Assembly (NCBI RefSeq): GCF_024753245.1
Contig: NZ_JANUGX010000031.1
Location: 1-64,000, forward strand
Source of the DNA: Massilia norwichensis
Lineage (GTDB): Bacteria > Pseudomonadota > Gammaproteobacteria > Burkholderiales > Burkholderiaceae_D
Direction: 5' to 3'
Length of the DNA stretch: 64,000 nt
The notes beneath the pieces are model-generated. The model worked only from the letters and a program-made list of their open reading frames with translations. It had not been told where the DNA came from and did no database searches. Every line of letters begins with the position of its first letter. The first letter of the stretch is position 1. A program made the translations under genes and the position numbers. Below are positions 9,541 to 17,127 of this stretch, piece by piece.

Positions 9541-11412
9541 ATGCAAATCGAATCGATCAGCGGCCTGCTCCTGGCCGGCGGACGCGGCACGCGCATGGGC
9601 AGCGTCGACAAGGGCCTGCAGCCTTTTGGCGGCTCGACCATGGCGGCCCACGTGCTCGAGCGCCTGCGCCCGCAGGTAGCCAATGTGGCCATCAACGCCA
9701 ACCAGAACCTGGACGCCTACGGCGCCTTTGGCGTGCCGGTGTGGCCGGACGATACGCCGGGCTTTGCCGGTCCGCTGGCGGGCCTGGAAACCGGTTTGCG
9801 GCGCTGTACCACCCCGTATTTATTGACGGTCCCGTGCGACTCGCCCTTCCTGCCGGCCGACCTGGCGGCGCGCCTGCTGGCCGGCCTGCAAGCGGCGGAC
9901 GCCGACCTCGCGCTGGCAGTGACCGAAGAGAACGGCCTGCGCCAGCCGCATCCGGTGTTCTGCCTGGTGAAGGCCGACAAGGCCGAAATCCTGTCCAGCT
10001 ACCTGGCCGCCGGCGGACGCCGCATGGACGGCTGGTACCCGCAGATCAAGGTGGCCGAAGTTCTATTCGAGGATGCCGCCGCCTTCCGCAACATCAACAC
10101 CCGCGACGAGCTGCAGGCGCTCGACCCGGCGCGCCCGCCGCGATTGGCCGACGTCGTCAGCTGCCTGTCGGCCTACGATCCGGACGCCCTGCCCGTGCGC
10201 GACGCCCAGAAGATCATCCGCGACTTCGTGGCGCCCGTGCGCGCGACCGAACAGGTGGCGCTGCGCGCTGCGCTCGGACGCGTGCTCGCCGCCGACATCG
10301 TTTCGCCGATCAACGTGCCGGCCCACGACAACTCGGCGATGGACGGCTATGCGCTGCGCGGTGAGGACCTGCTGCCCGATGCCGAGCTGCGCCTGCGCGT
10401 GATCGACACCGTGTACGCGGGCCGGGCATCGTCCGCGGTGGCGGGCAAAGGCGAGTGCCTGCGCATCATGACCGGCGGCGTGATGCCGGCCGGCTGCGAC
10501 AGCGTGGTGCCGCAGGAATTCGTGAAAGTGCTAGCCGATGATGTCATCGTCATGGCCCCCGGCACGATCCGCCCCGGCGACAACCGCCGCCTTGCCGGCG
10601 AAGACCTCAAGGCCGGCAGCGCCGCGCTCATGAAAGGCAAGATCATCCGCCCGGCGGACCTCGGCCTGCTGGCATCGCTGGGCGTGGCCGAGGTGCCGGT
10701 GCAGCGGCGCCTGCGCGTCGCCTTCTTCTCGACCGGCGACGAGCTGCGCTCGATCGGCCAGCCGCTCGACGAAGGCTGCGTCTACGACAGCAACCGCTAC
10801 ACCATCTACGGCATGCTGCAGCGCCTGGGTTGCGACATCATCGACATGGGCGTGGTGCGCGACGACCCCGCCGCGCTGGAAGCGGCGCTGGTTGACGCCT
10901 GCGAAAACGCCGACGCCATCATCACCTCGGGCGGCGTCTCGGTCGGCGCCGCCGACTACACCAGGCAGATCATGGCGCGCCTGGGCGACGTCACCTTCTG
11001 GAAGATCGGCATGCGCCCGGGACGCCCGCTGGCCTTCGGCCGCATCGCCTCCGGTGGAAAGAGTGCATTCCTGTTCGGGCTGCCGGGCAATCCGGTGGCG
11101 GTGATGGTCTCGTTCTACTTCTTCGCGCGCGAAGCACTGCTGCGCATGATGGGGGCGGAGGCGCCTTTGCCACTATTGAAGGCGCGCTCGGTGGCTGCGA
11201 TCCGCAAGAAGCCAGGGCGAACCGAGTATCAGCGTGGGGTTTTATCGCATGGCGCTGATGGCATGCCCGAGGTGCGGATTACCGGCTCGCAGGGCTCGGG
11301 TATTTTGCGCTCGATGTCGGAGGCGAACTGCATGGTGGTGCTGCATGATGAGCAGGGCAGCGTGCAGGCGGGGGAGATGGTCGACGTGCTGATGTTCGAA
11401 GGCTTGGTTTAA
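9541..11412 (+). CDS. mobA-moeA: Fused molybdenum cofactor guanylyltransferase (MobA) and molybdopterin molybdenumtransferase (MoeA)
   Basis: One uninterrupted 623-codon frame carries two complete enzymes that are usually separate. Residues 1 to about 198 are MobA, which attaches GMP to the cofactor: nucleotide loop LAGGRGTRMGSVDKGL at 11-26, then GPLAGLETGL, PCDSPFLP and the terminal NINTRDEL. Residues about 203-623 are MoeA, which inserts molybdate into adenylated molybdopterin: HDNSAMDGYAL from 262, SGGVSVG at 463-469, GLPGNPV at 513-519 and TGSQGSGIL near the end. The join ALDPARPPRLADVV shows no stop or frameshift. An in-frame TTG at 10144 could still start a separate MoeA. The stop overlaps that of the convergent DUF218 gene. 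Confidence 0.88.
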   Translation: MQIESISGLLLAGGRGTRMGSVDKGLQPFGGSTMAAHVLERLRPQVANVAINANQNLDAYGAFGVPVWPDDTPGFAGPLAGLETGLRRCTTPYLLTVPCDSPFLPADLAARLLAGLQAADADLALAVTEENGLRQPHPVFCLVKADKAEILSSYLAAGGRRMDGWYPQIKVAEVLFEDAAAFRNINTRDELQALDPARPPRLADVVSCLSAYDPDALPVRDAQKIIRDFVAPVRATEQVALRAALGRVLAADIVSPINVPAHDNSAMDGYALRGEDLLPDAELRLRVIDTVYAGRASSAVAGKGECLRIMTGGVMPAGCDSVVPQEFVKVLADDVIVMAPGTIRPGDNRRLAGEDLKAGSAALMKGKIIRPADLGLLASLGVAEVPVQRRLRVAFFSTGDELRSIGQPLDEGCVYDSNRYTIYGMLQRLGCDIIDMGVVRDDPAALEAALVDACENADAIITSGGVSVGAADYTRQIMARLGDVTFWKIGMRPGRPLAFGRIASGGKSAFLFGLPGNPVAVMVSFYFFAREALLRMMGAEAPLPLLKARSVAAIRKKPGRTEYQRGVLSHGADGMPEVRITGSQGSGILRSMSEANCMVVLHDEQGSVQAGEMVDVLMFEGLV

Positions 11413-11888
11413 TCCGCGTCGAGGTCGAGTTCGCGCAGGAAGCCCTGCTCCAGGTAAGCCGGAATCTTCGTGAATTCCGCCAGCACGCGCCGGCGGAACT
11501 CTTCATGCTCGTGCCAGCGCTCGCGCGCCACGCCGAAGTAATTGACGGCGCAGGCGAAGCGCCGCGGCTGCGGCCAGTGGCGCTCCAGGGTCATCAGGTA
11601 ACGCCGCATCGAGCATACTTTGCCGATCACCAGCAGGCTCTCGATGCTGTCCTTTCCCAAGGCATGTTCGGCCAGGCGGCGCGCGAAGATCACGTTTTCG
11701 CCGGTGTTGGTGGCGGCCCTTTCCAGGAGCAGCGCTTCGGCCGGCATCCCCTTCTCCACCAGCCGCGCGGCGATGACCTCGGCTTCCGGTTCCGCTTGCC
11801 CGGCGGTGGCACCGCCCGAGATCAGCAGCTTCGGGAACATCCCGCGCTGCCACAGCACGTAGTCGGCGATGGCGGGCAGGTCATGCAT
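11409..11888 (-). CDS. YdcF-like DUF218 protein, apparently N-terminally short
   Basis: The 159-residue product matches the DUF218 (YdcF/SanA) fold in its middle and end: LLISGG near residue 22, the conserved TNTGENVIFA, then LLVIGKVCSMRR. Full-length relatives start with an extra hydrophobic strand that holds the VVLG motif, and this start lacks it. The start is chosen for AAGGAAC just upstream of the ATG. The same frame stays open upstream, but that part belongs to the decayed transglycosylase gene. The function of DUF218 proteins is poorly defined; envelope roles are suspected. Convergent with moeA, with overlapping stop codons. Confidence 0.6.
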   Translation of the reverse strand: MHDLPAIADYVLWQRGMFPKLLISGGATAGQAEPEAEVIAARLVEKGMPAEALLLERAATNTGENVIFARRLAEHALGKDSIESLLVIGKVCSMRRYLMTLERHWPQPRRFACAVNYFGVARERWHEHEEFRRRVLAEFTKIPAYLEQGFLRELDLDAD

Positions 11889-11898
11889 ATTGTTCCTT

Positions 11899-12335
11899 TC
11901 AACGGGCCCAAGCATCCAGCGAGGTATCGAACCAACCTTCGGCAGCCTCGCATCCAGCACCACGGCCATCGCGTCGCGGCCGAGGTCGACCTTCCGGCAG
12001 CAGCCGAACACGGCGCGATAGAAGCGCTGGAATACGCCTTCGGCGCCGCTCAGCCGCAGGTCCGACAGATAAAGCTCGCGCGCCAGCGCCTAGGATATCG
12101 TGGCCGCGCCCTGCCCGTCCGCCAGGCTGAGACCGTGGTGGCTGTAGAAGGTCGGGTCTTCGACCTTCAGCAGGATCGCGGTTTGTGGCGCCGACAGCGG
12201 ACTGTGCTCGACCACTGGCATGTGCGCCACGGCGTCGTCGAACGAGACTGCGGCCCACACGGCGGCGATGCCGAGGTAGACCGTCAGGAACAGGAGAGCC
12301 ATGCAGGCGACCCGGATCGCGCGCTTGATCTTCAT
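11899..12335 (-). pseudogene. Decayed peptidoglycan glycosyltransferase-type (PF00912-like) gene
   Basis: From ATG 12335 the minus strand encodes an N-terminal membrane anchor (MKIKRAIRVACMALLFLTVY), then VEDPTFYSHHG and GAATIS, followed by an in-frame TAG at 12090-12092. Reading through the stop gives ALARELYLSD and DAMAVVLDARLPK, which continue the glycosyltransferase-51 pattern; relatives read TISQxLA, so CAG to TAG is the likely lesion. After LPK the homology breaks, and a different frame ends as WFDTSLDAWAR-stop at 11899. Nonsense mutation, frame change and a missing C-terminal half mark a pseudogene. Whether readthrough makes anything is unknown. Confidence 0.7.
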
Positions 12336-12371
12336 CGAAGGCGATTGTGCGGTCTCGAAGAGCGCTACCGG

Positions 12372-12470
12372 ACAACAAAGGGACGAAACGCCGGTGCGGC
12401 GGGACAGCGCGCTGCGCGGATGGCTTGCCGGCGCTGCGGATGACCGGTTCGCAGGGCTCGGGCATTTGTG
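12372..12470 (+). pseudogene. Relic of a moeA 3' end
   Basis: Translation of this stretch gives ADGLPALRMTGSQGSGI, which aligns with ADGMPEVRITGSQGSGI near the C-terminus of the intact MoeA encoded at 11247-11299. Over the last 49 bases, about 42 are identical by eye, with several third-position differences. The match extends weakly upstream (AGGGACGAAACG against AGGGCGAACCGAG), where the frame is disrupted. It therefore looks like the old, diverged end of a second moeA copy, stranded directly upstream of the type VI module and downstream of the decayed transglycosylase gene. Confidence 0.65.
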
Positions 12471-12492
12471 ACCCGGCGTCAAAAATCCGTTA

Positions 12493-12524
12493 TTGGTATC
12501 AGGCAAAACTTTTACTGATATCAA
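12493..12524 (+). promoter_or_regulatory. Inverted repeat upstream of vgrG
   Basis: TTGGTATCAG (12493-12502) and CTGATATCAA (12515-12524) form a 10-bp inverted repeat with one mismatch and a 12-base spacer, 62 bp before the vgrG start. The size suits a repressor or activator dimer site. No recognised regulator consensus is matched. No strong sigma-70 hexamer pair is visible between here and vgrG. Confidence 0.3.
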
Positions 12525-12586
12525 TGTGGTGACGATTCAGGTTCCTAGCATTGGACTTTATGCTCAAAGTGATCTGGGGAATCTGA

Positions 12587-15337
12587 ATGCATTTCAAGGA
12601 CCTGGTTGAAAGCTTCTGCGAACTGACAGAGGCGCATCGCCCGATTCGTGTTCGGCTCTCACAAGGACAGCAAGTGCTTAGCGACGTCCTGCTGGTCAAG
12701 TGCGTCACTGGAACGGAAGCACTGTGCGGCGCACTGGAATACCGGCTTCTGTGCGTATCGCTCCGCGCCGATCTCGCTTTGAAAGAATTCATCGCACTGC
12801 CGGCCGAACTGCAGTTCGTCACCGACCGAGGCGCTATGCGCACCGTGTGCGGCATCGTCGCGCAAGCGGCTGCGGGACAAAGCGACGGCGGCCTGGCGAC
12901 TTACGAACTGGTGCTGCGCGACGCTTTGTCGCTGATGGAATACCGCACCAATACCCGCGTTTTCCGCAACCTGAATGAATTGGAAATCACCCAGGTCATC
13001 CTCGACGAATGGCGTCGGAATAATCCCGTGCTGGCAAAGGCCTTCGACGTGGACTGGTCGCATGCGACGGGTTCTTATCCCGCCCGCGAATTCACGATGC
13101 AGCACAACGAATCGGATGCCGATTTCCTGCGCCGCCTGTGGAAACGCCGCGGCTTCGCCTGGTTCATGCGGCCAACGCAAGCCAGCCGGTCGCAAGGCCA
13201 GGCCATGCCGACGCATACGCTAGTGCTGTTCGACGATGCTTTCACCTTGCCGCAGAATGCCGCTGGGGTAGTCCGCTATCACCGGGATGACGGCACCGAA
13301 CAAAGCGACACCATTTTCGCATGGAGCCCGGTCCGCAAACTCAGGCTCGGGAATGTCAGCCGCCTGAGCCAGGACTACATGCAAGGCCGGCCGATGACCG
13401 GCCATATACCGTCGCGAATCGACCAGGGGACGATGGGCAACCGTTTTGCGGCCAGCCTCGACGATTACCTGATCGACGTCCCGCATGCGGGCGAAAACGG
13501 CGACGATTATCGCAAGCTTGTCGAACTGCGCATGCAGCGCCACGAGTACGAATCGAAATGCTTTTACGGCGAAGGCAGTGTGCGTGCGCTTTGTGTTGGC
13601 GAGTGGATCGCCTTGAGCGGTCATCCCGAAATCGACAGGCATCCGACGGGAGAGCGGGAATTCCTGATCACGAGCCTGGAGGTCGATGCCGAGAACAACC
13701 TTCCCAAGTCCCTCGACGATCGGATACAGCGCCTGTTTGCCCTCAACCGGTGGAACGAGGGCTATTCCGAAAGCACCCTGCGGCAAGCCAGTGCGGAACG
13801 CGGCATGCGCTATACGAATCGATTTGCCTGCGTTCGCCGCAACATTCCGATCGTGCCGGCTTTCGATCCGCGTACCGATCTGCCGCATCCGCAACTGCAA
13901 AGTGCGATCGTGGTCGGCCCGCCCGGCGAAGAGGTGCACTGCGACGAATACGGACGGGTCAAGGTGCGCTTTCCCGGCACCCGCATGGAAGACCACGATC
14001 ATGCGCAAGGCGCCGGAGCCAGCGACAGCGACCGGGACTCCGCCTGGATACGGGTCGCCAGCACCTGGGCCAGCAATCAGTGGGGCACGATGACGCTGCC
14101 GCGCGTGGGCGACGAAGTCCTGGTCGGTTTCCTGGGTGGTGATCCCGACAAGCCCATCATCGTAGGGCAAGTTTACGGCCGCCTGGCCCCGCCGCCCACG
14201 TTCAGCCATGTCGGTGCGCTGCCTGCGAACAGGTACGTGGCAGGCATCAAGAGCAAGGAAGTCGACGGCAGCCGCTACAACCAGCTGCGGCTGGACGACA
14301 CGACAGGCCAGATCAATGCGCAGTTGTCGTCCCAGCACGGTCACAGCGAACTGAACCTGGGTTGGCTGACCCACCCGCGCAGGGATGGCAAGGGTGAGGC
14401 GCGTGGCGAAGGCGCGGAACTGCGCAGCGACCATGCCGTTGCGGTCCGGGGCGCGCAAGGCGTTTTGATCAGCGCCGCTTCACGCCAGAAGGCCAGCGGC
14501 AAACAACTGGACCGGAGCGAACTCCTCGGTTTGGCCGAGGCTTTGCAGGGGGTGCAGAAGCAACTGGCCGAACTGGCCTCGACGCATCATGCGGACGGCA
14601 CCGACGACAAGGAACTCGAGCAATTGATCGGCTACCTGAAGCAGTGGGAAGCCGGCAGCAATACCGAAATAGACGGCAGCGGTTCTGGCGGCCAACCGGT
14701 GGTGGCGCTGTCCGCGCCGGCGGGCGTTGCCATGACCAGCCAGGACAACATCGCGATCGGCGCGCAAACCCATGTCGACGTGCTCAGCATCGGCAATACC
14801 CAGCTGTCGGTCGGCCGGAAACTGCTGGCACGGGCGTCGGAAAGCATCAGCCTGTTCGCCCACCGGCTCGGCATCAAGCTCATTGCCGCCAGCGGCAAGC
14901 TCGAATTGCAGACGCATAGCGACGATATCGAACTCACCTCTTCCAAACGCATTGTCCTGACCGCCACCGACGAGATCGTGCTGCAGGCACCCAAGGTTCG
15001 CATTGTCGCCCAGGGTGCGCAGGTGGATATCGGCGGCGGCGCCATTACCCAGCAGAGCAGCGGCGAGCACACCATCAAGTCGTCGAAGTTTGCGCATGTC
15101 GAGCCGGGCGATGGCAAACCGGCTGCCGTCACGCTGCCGAAGAGTGAGGCAGCCCACGATCAGCAGACCGTATTGCGCTGGATCGGGACCGATGAGCCGA
15201 TGAAGAATCAGCGCTATCGCATCACGACGGAAGATGGGCGCACGTTCGAGGGGCGAACAGATGATGGTGGGCTGACCGAGCGTTTTACCAGTGCGATTCC
15301 TTTTGGGCGCTACAGCATCGAGGCGCTGGACGACTGA
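12587..15337 (+). CDS. vgrG: Type VI secretion spike protein VgrG with DUF2345 and C-terminal extension
   Basis: The 916-residue VgrG forms the trimeric membrane-puncturing tip of the T6SS tube. Residues 1 to about 430 correspond to the gp27/GPD-like part (the MQHNESDADFLRRL segment is typical). About 436-545 is the gp5 OB-fold with CDEYGRVKVRFP and RVGDEVLVGFLGGDPDKPI. About 610-840 is a DUF2345 beta-helix. The final 57 residues (about 860-916; RITTEDGRTFEGRTDDGG) look like a transthyretin-like adaptor of the kind that loads specific effectors. GGGGA precedes the ATG. The lipase, immunity and PAAR genes follow in the same direction. No structural T6SS genes lie nearby, so this is a satellite payload module. 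Confidence 0.93.
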   Translation: MHFKDLVESFCELTEAHRPIRVRLSQGQQVLSDVLLVKCVTGTEALCGALEYRLLCVSLRADLALKEFIALPAELQFVTDRGAMRTVCGIVAQAAAGQSDGGLATYELVLRDALSLMEYRTNTRVFRNLNELEITQVILDEWRRNNPVLAKAFDVDWSHATGSYPAREFTMQHNESDADFLRRLWKRRGFAWFMRPTQASRSQGQAMPTHTLVLFDDAFTLPQNAAGVVRYHRDDGTEQSDTIFAWSPVRKLRLGNVSRLSQDYMQGRPMTGHIPSRIDQGTMGNRFAASLDDYLIDVPHAGENGDDYRKLVELRMQRHEYESKCFYGEGSVRALCVGEWIALSGHPEIDRHPTGEREFLITSLEVDAENNLPKSLDDRIQRLFALNRWNEGYSESTLRQASAERGMRYTNRFACVRRNIPIVPAFDPRTDLPHPQLQSAIVVGPPGEEVHCDEYGRVKVRFPGTRMEDHDHAQGAGASDSDRDSAWIRVASTWASNQWGTMTLPRVGDEVLVGFLGGDPDKPIIVGQVYGRLAPPPTFSHVGALPANRYVAGIKSKEVDGSRYNQLRLDDTTGQINAQLSSQHGHSELNLGWLTHPRRDGKGEARGEGAELRSDHAVAVRGAQGVLISAASRQKASGKQLDRSELLGLAEALQGVQKQLAELASTHHADGTDDKELEQLIGYLKQWEAGSNTEIDGSGSGGQPVVALSAPAGVAMTSQDNIAIGAQTHVDVLSIGNTQLSVGRKLLARASESISLFAHRLGIKLIAASGKLELQTHSDDIELTSSKRIVLTATDEIVLQAPKVRIVAQGAQVDIGGGAITQQSSGEHTIKSSKFAHVEPGDGKPAAVTLPKSEAAHDQQTVLRWIGTDEPMKNQRYRITTEDGRTFEGRTDDGGLTERFTSAIPFGRYSIEALDD

Positions 15338-15355
15338 TTTCACAGGGAGCATGTG

Positions 15356-17116
15356 ATGACGACTGCCGAACATCCTTTGCCCGCGCAGCCGAATGCGGGC
15401 GCTGCGCGAAAAGCCGAGGGGTTTGCGACACCGAAGCAGGACAAGAAGCCGCAGTGCGCACGGATGCTGCCCAGGCGGGTGCTGCCGATTATTTTCCTAC
15501 CCGGGATTATGGGATCGAATTTGCGGATGAGCGCGGAGCGGCAGAAGGAGTTGAAACAAAAGGACAATATTGCGTGGCGGCCGGATGGCCTTGGGGCGTC
15601 GAATATCAAGAAGAATGCGAAGAGCCCTCCAGATGAACGCCAGTTGCGGCTCGATCCCTTGCAGACTACGGTCGACATTTACGACCCCACTGGCCCGTCC
15701 GACGTCAGCGGCGATAAACGGCACAGCAATGTCGAACTTGGCGAGAACTTCAATTCACCAATGCTGGCGAGCGACCCGCTGACTATGCCGAATCCGCGTA
15801 GCCGAGTTCAAAAAGCGCGGGAACGCGGCTGGGGTGAAGTCTTCTTCAAGAGTTATGGCGTTTTACTGCAGCACCTCGAATCCCGCCTGAACAATACTTT
15901 TTTCCAAGGCAAAATGCGGCCCGAGTGGCGCGATGTCATCGGCGTCAACCCGCAGGCATGGAATGCGGATACGAAACTACCTCAGCAGGCCATGACCGAG
16001 GATGAGTTCAAGAAGGTGGCTACCGGCTGCTGGTTTCCTGTGTACGCCTTTGGCTATAACTGGCTGCAGTCGAATGGCGAAAGCGCAAAGCTCATCGCCA
16101 AGCGCATCAACAAGGTCATCGACGAGCTGAACGGGGCGGGTTACGAATGTCATCAGGTGATCGTCGTGACCCATTCCATGGGTGGGCTGGTCGGGCGGGC
16201 GCTGGTTCACCCCAAGATCGGCAACCTGCAGGATAAGGTGCTGGGCATCGTCCATGGCGTCATGCCCGCCATCGGCGCACCAGCAGCCTACAAGCGTATG
16301 CGGGCGGGCTTCGAGGACCCCGGGCTAATGCACGTCACCCCGAGCGTCCTCGAAGCCAGCGTCGTCGCGAAAGTACTTGGCAATTTTGGTGACGAGGTGA
16401 CGGCGGTGCTGGCCAATGCGCCGGGAGGCTTGGAGTTATTGCCATCGGAAGCGTATGGCAATGGTTGGTTGCGCGTGCGGCACAATGGGCATGATCTGGA
16501 AGCGTGGCCGAAACAGCAAGATCCCTACAAGGAGATCTATAAAGTACGAGGAAAATGGTATGCGCTGTTCCGAGAAGACTGGATCAACCCTTCCAGCTAT
16601 TCCGAGAAGAAGGGAGGGGGTACGTTCAAGCGGACGTGTGAATATCTCGATATGGCCCAAAATTTTCATCGACAGATAGCCGGCATATATCACCCCAACA
16701 GTTACGCGCACTACGGTGCCGATCCTCGGCAGCAGAGCTTTGGCGAAGTGGTGTGGGACATCCGAAACTGTGCCAACCCGACTGGCTGGCAGAACTGGCC
16801 CATCGTCAACGACACCCGGCAAGGCCAACTCGACTTCACTTTATGGGACCCGGACGGGGTGAACAATATCGGTACGCTGCCCTTCGACGAGTTGGCGCCA
16901 AGCCCGGTATATGCAACGCTACTTCCACCTTCGGCGCCAGGCGACCAGACCGTTCCGGCCAGATCCGCCGACGACCAACTGCACAGCAGAGTGTTCAGGG
17001 GTGTATTCCGCCAGACGGGCTACGAACACCAGTCCAGCTACAAGGATTCCCGTGCGATCGCCTCGACCTTGTACAGCATCTTGCGCATTGCCCAGAAGGC
17101 AACCTGGAAATGCTGA
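15356..17116 (+). CDS. Probable T6SS lipase/phospholipase effector, alpha/beta hydrolase (Tle4-type context)
   Basis: The 586-residue protein has an N-terminal LPGIMGSNLR segment (48-56) of the LCAT/PGAP1-like lipases and a nucleophile elbow THSMGG with Ser274, a TxSxG variant of GxSxG. Candidate acid and base are Asp530 (PGDQTVP) and His558 (YEHQSS). No signal peptide is present, as expected for a T6SS cargo. It is encoded between vgrG and a gene of the Tli4 immunity family, which supports a Tle4-like antibacterial lipase. The substrate is unproven. ATG 15356 has AGGGAG six bases upstream; a GTG three bases earlier is the alternative. Base composition is visibly less GC-rich than flanking housekeeping genes. 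Confidence 0.8.
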   Translation: MTTAEHPLPAQPNAGAARKAEGFATPKQDKKPQCARMLPRRVLPIIFLPGIMGSNLRMSAERQKELKQKDNIAWRPDGLGASNIKKNAKSPPDERQLRLDPLQTTVDIYDPTGPSDVSGDKRHSNVELGENFNSPMLASDPLTMPNPRSRVQKARERGWGEVFFKSYGVLLQHLESRLNNTFFQGKMRPEWRDVIGVNPQAWNADTKLPQQAMTEDEFKKVATGCWFPVYAFGYNWLQSNGESAKLIAKRINKVIDELNGAGYECHQVIVVTHSMGGLVGRALVHPKIGNLQDKVLGIVHGVMPAIGAPAAYKRMRAGFEDPGLMHVTPSVLEASVVAKVLGNFGDEVTAVLANAPGGLELLPSEAYGNGWLRVRHNGHDLEAWPKQQDPYKEIYKVRGKWYALFREDWINPSSYSEKKGGGTFKRTCEYLDMAQNFHRQIAGIYHPNSYAHYGADPRQQSFGEVVWDIRNCANPTGWQNWPIVNDTRQGQLDFTLWDPDGVNNIGTLPFDELAPSPVYATLLPPSAPGDQTVPARSADDQLHSRVFRGVFRQTGYEHQSSYKDSRAIASTLYSILRIAQKATWKC

Positions 17117-17127
17117 AAGGATCATCC

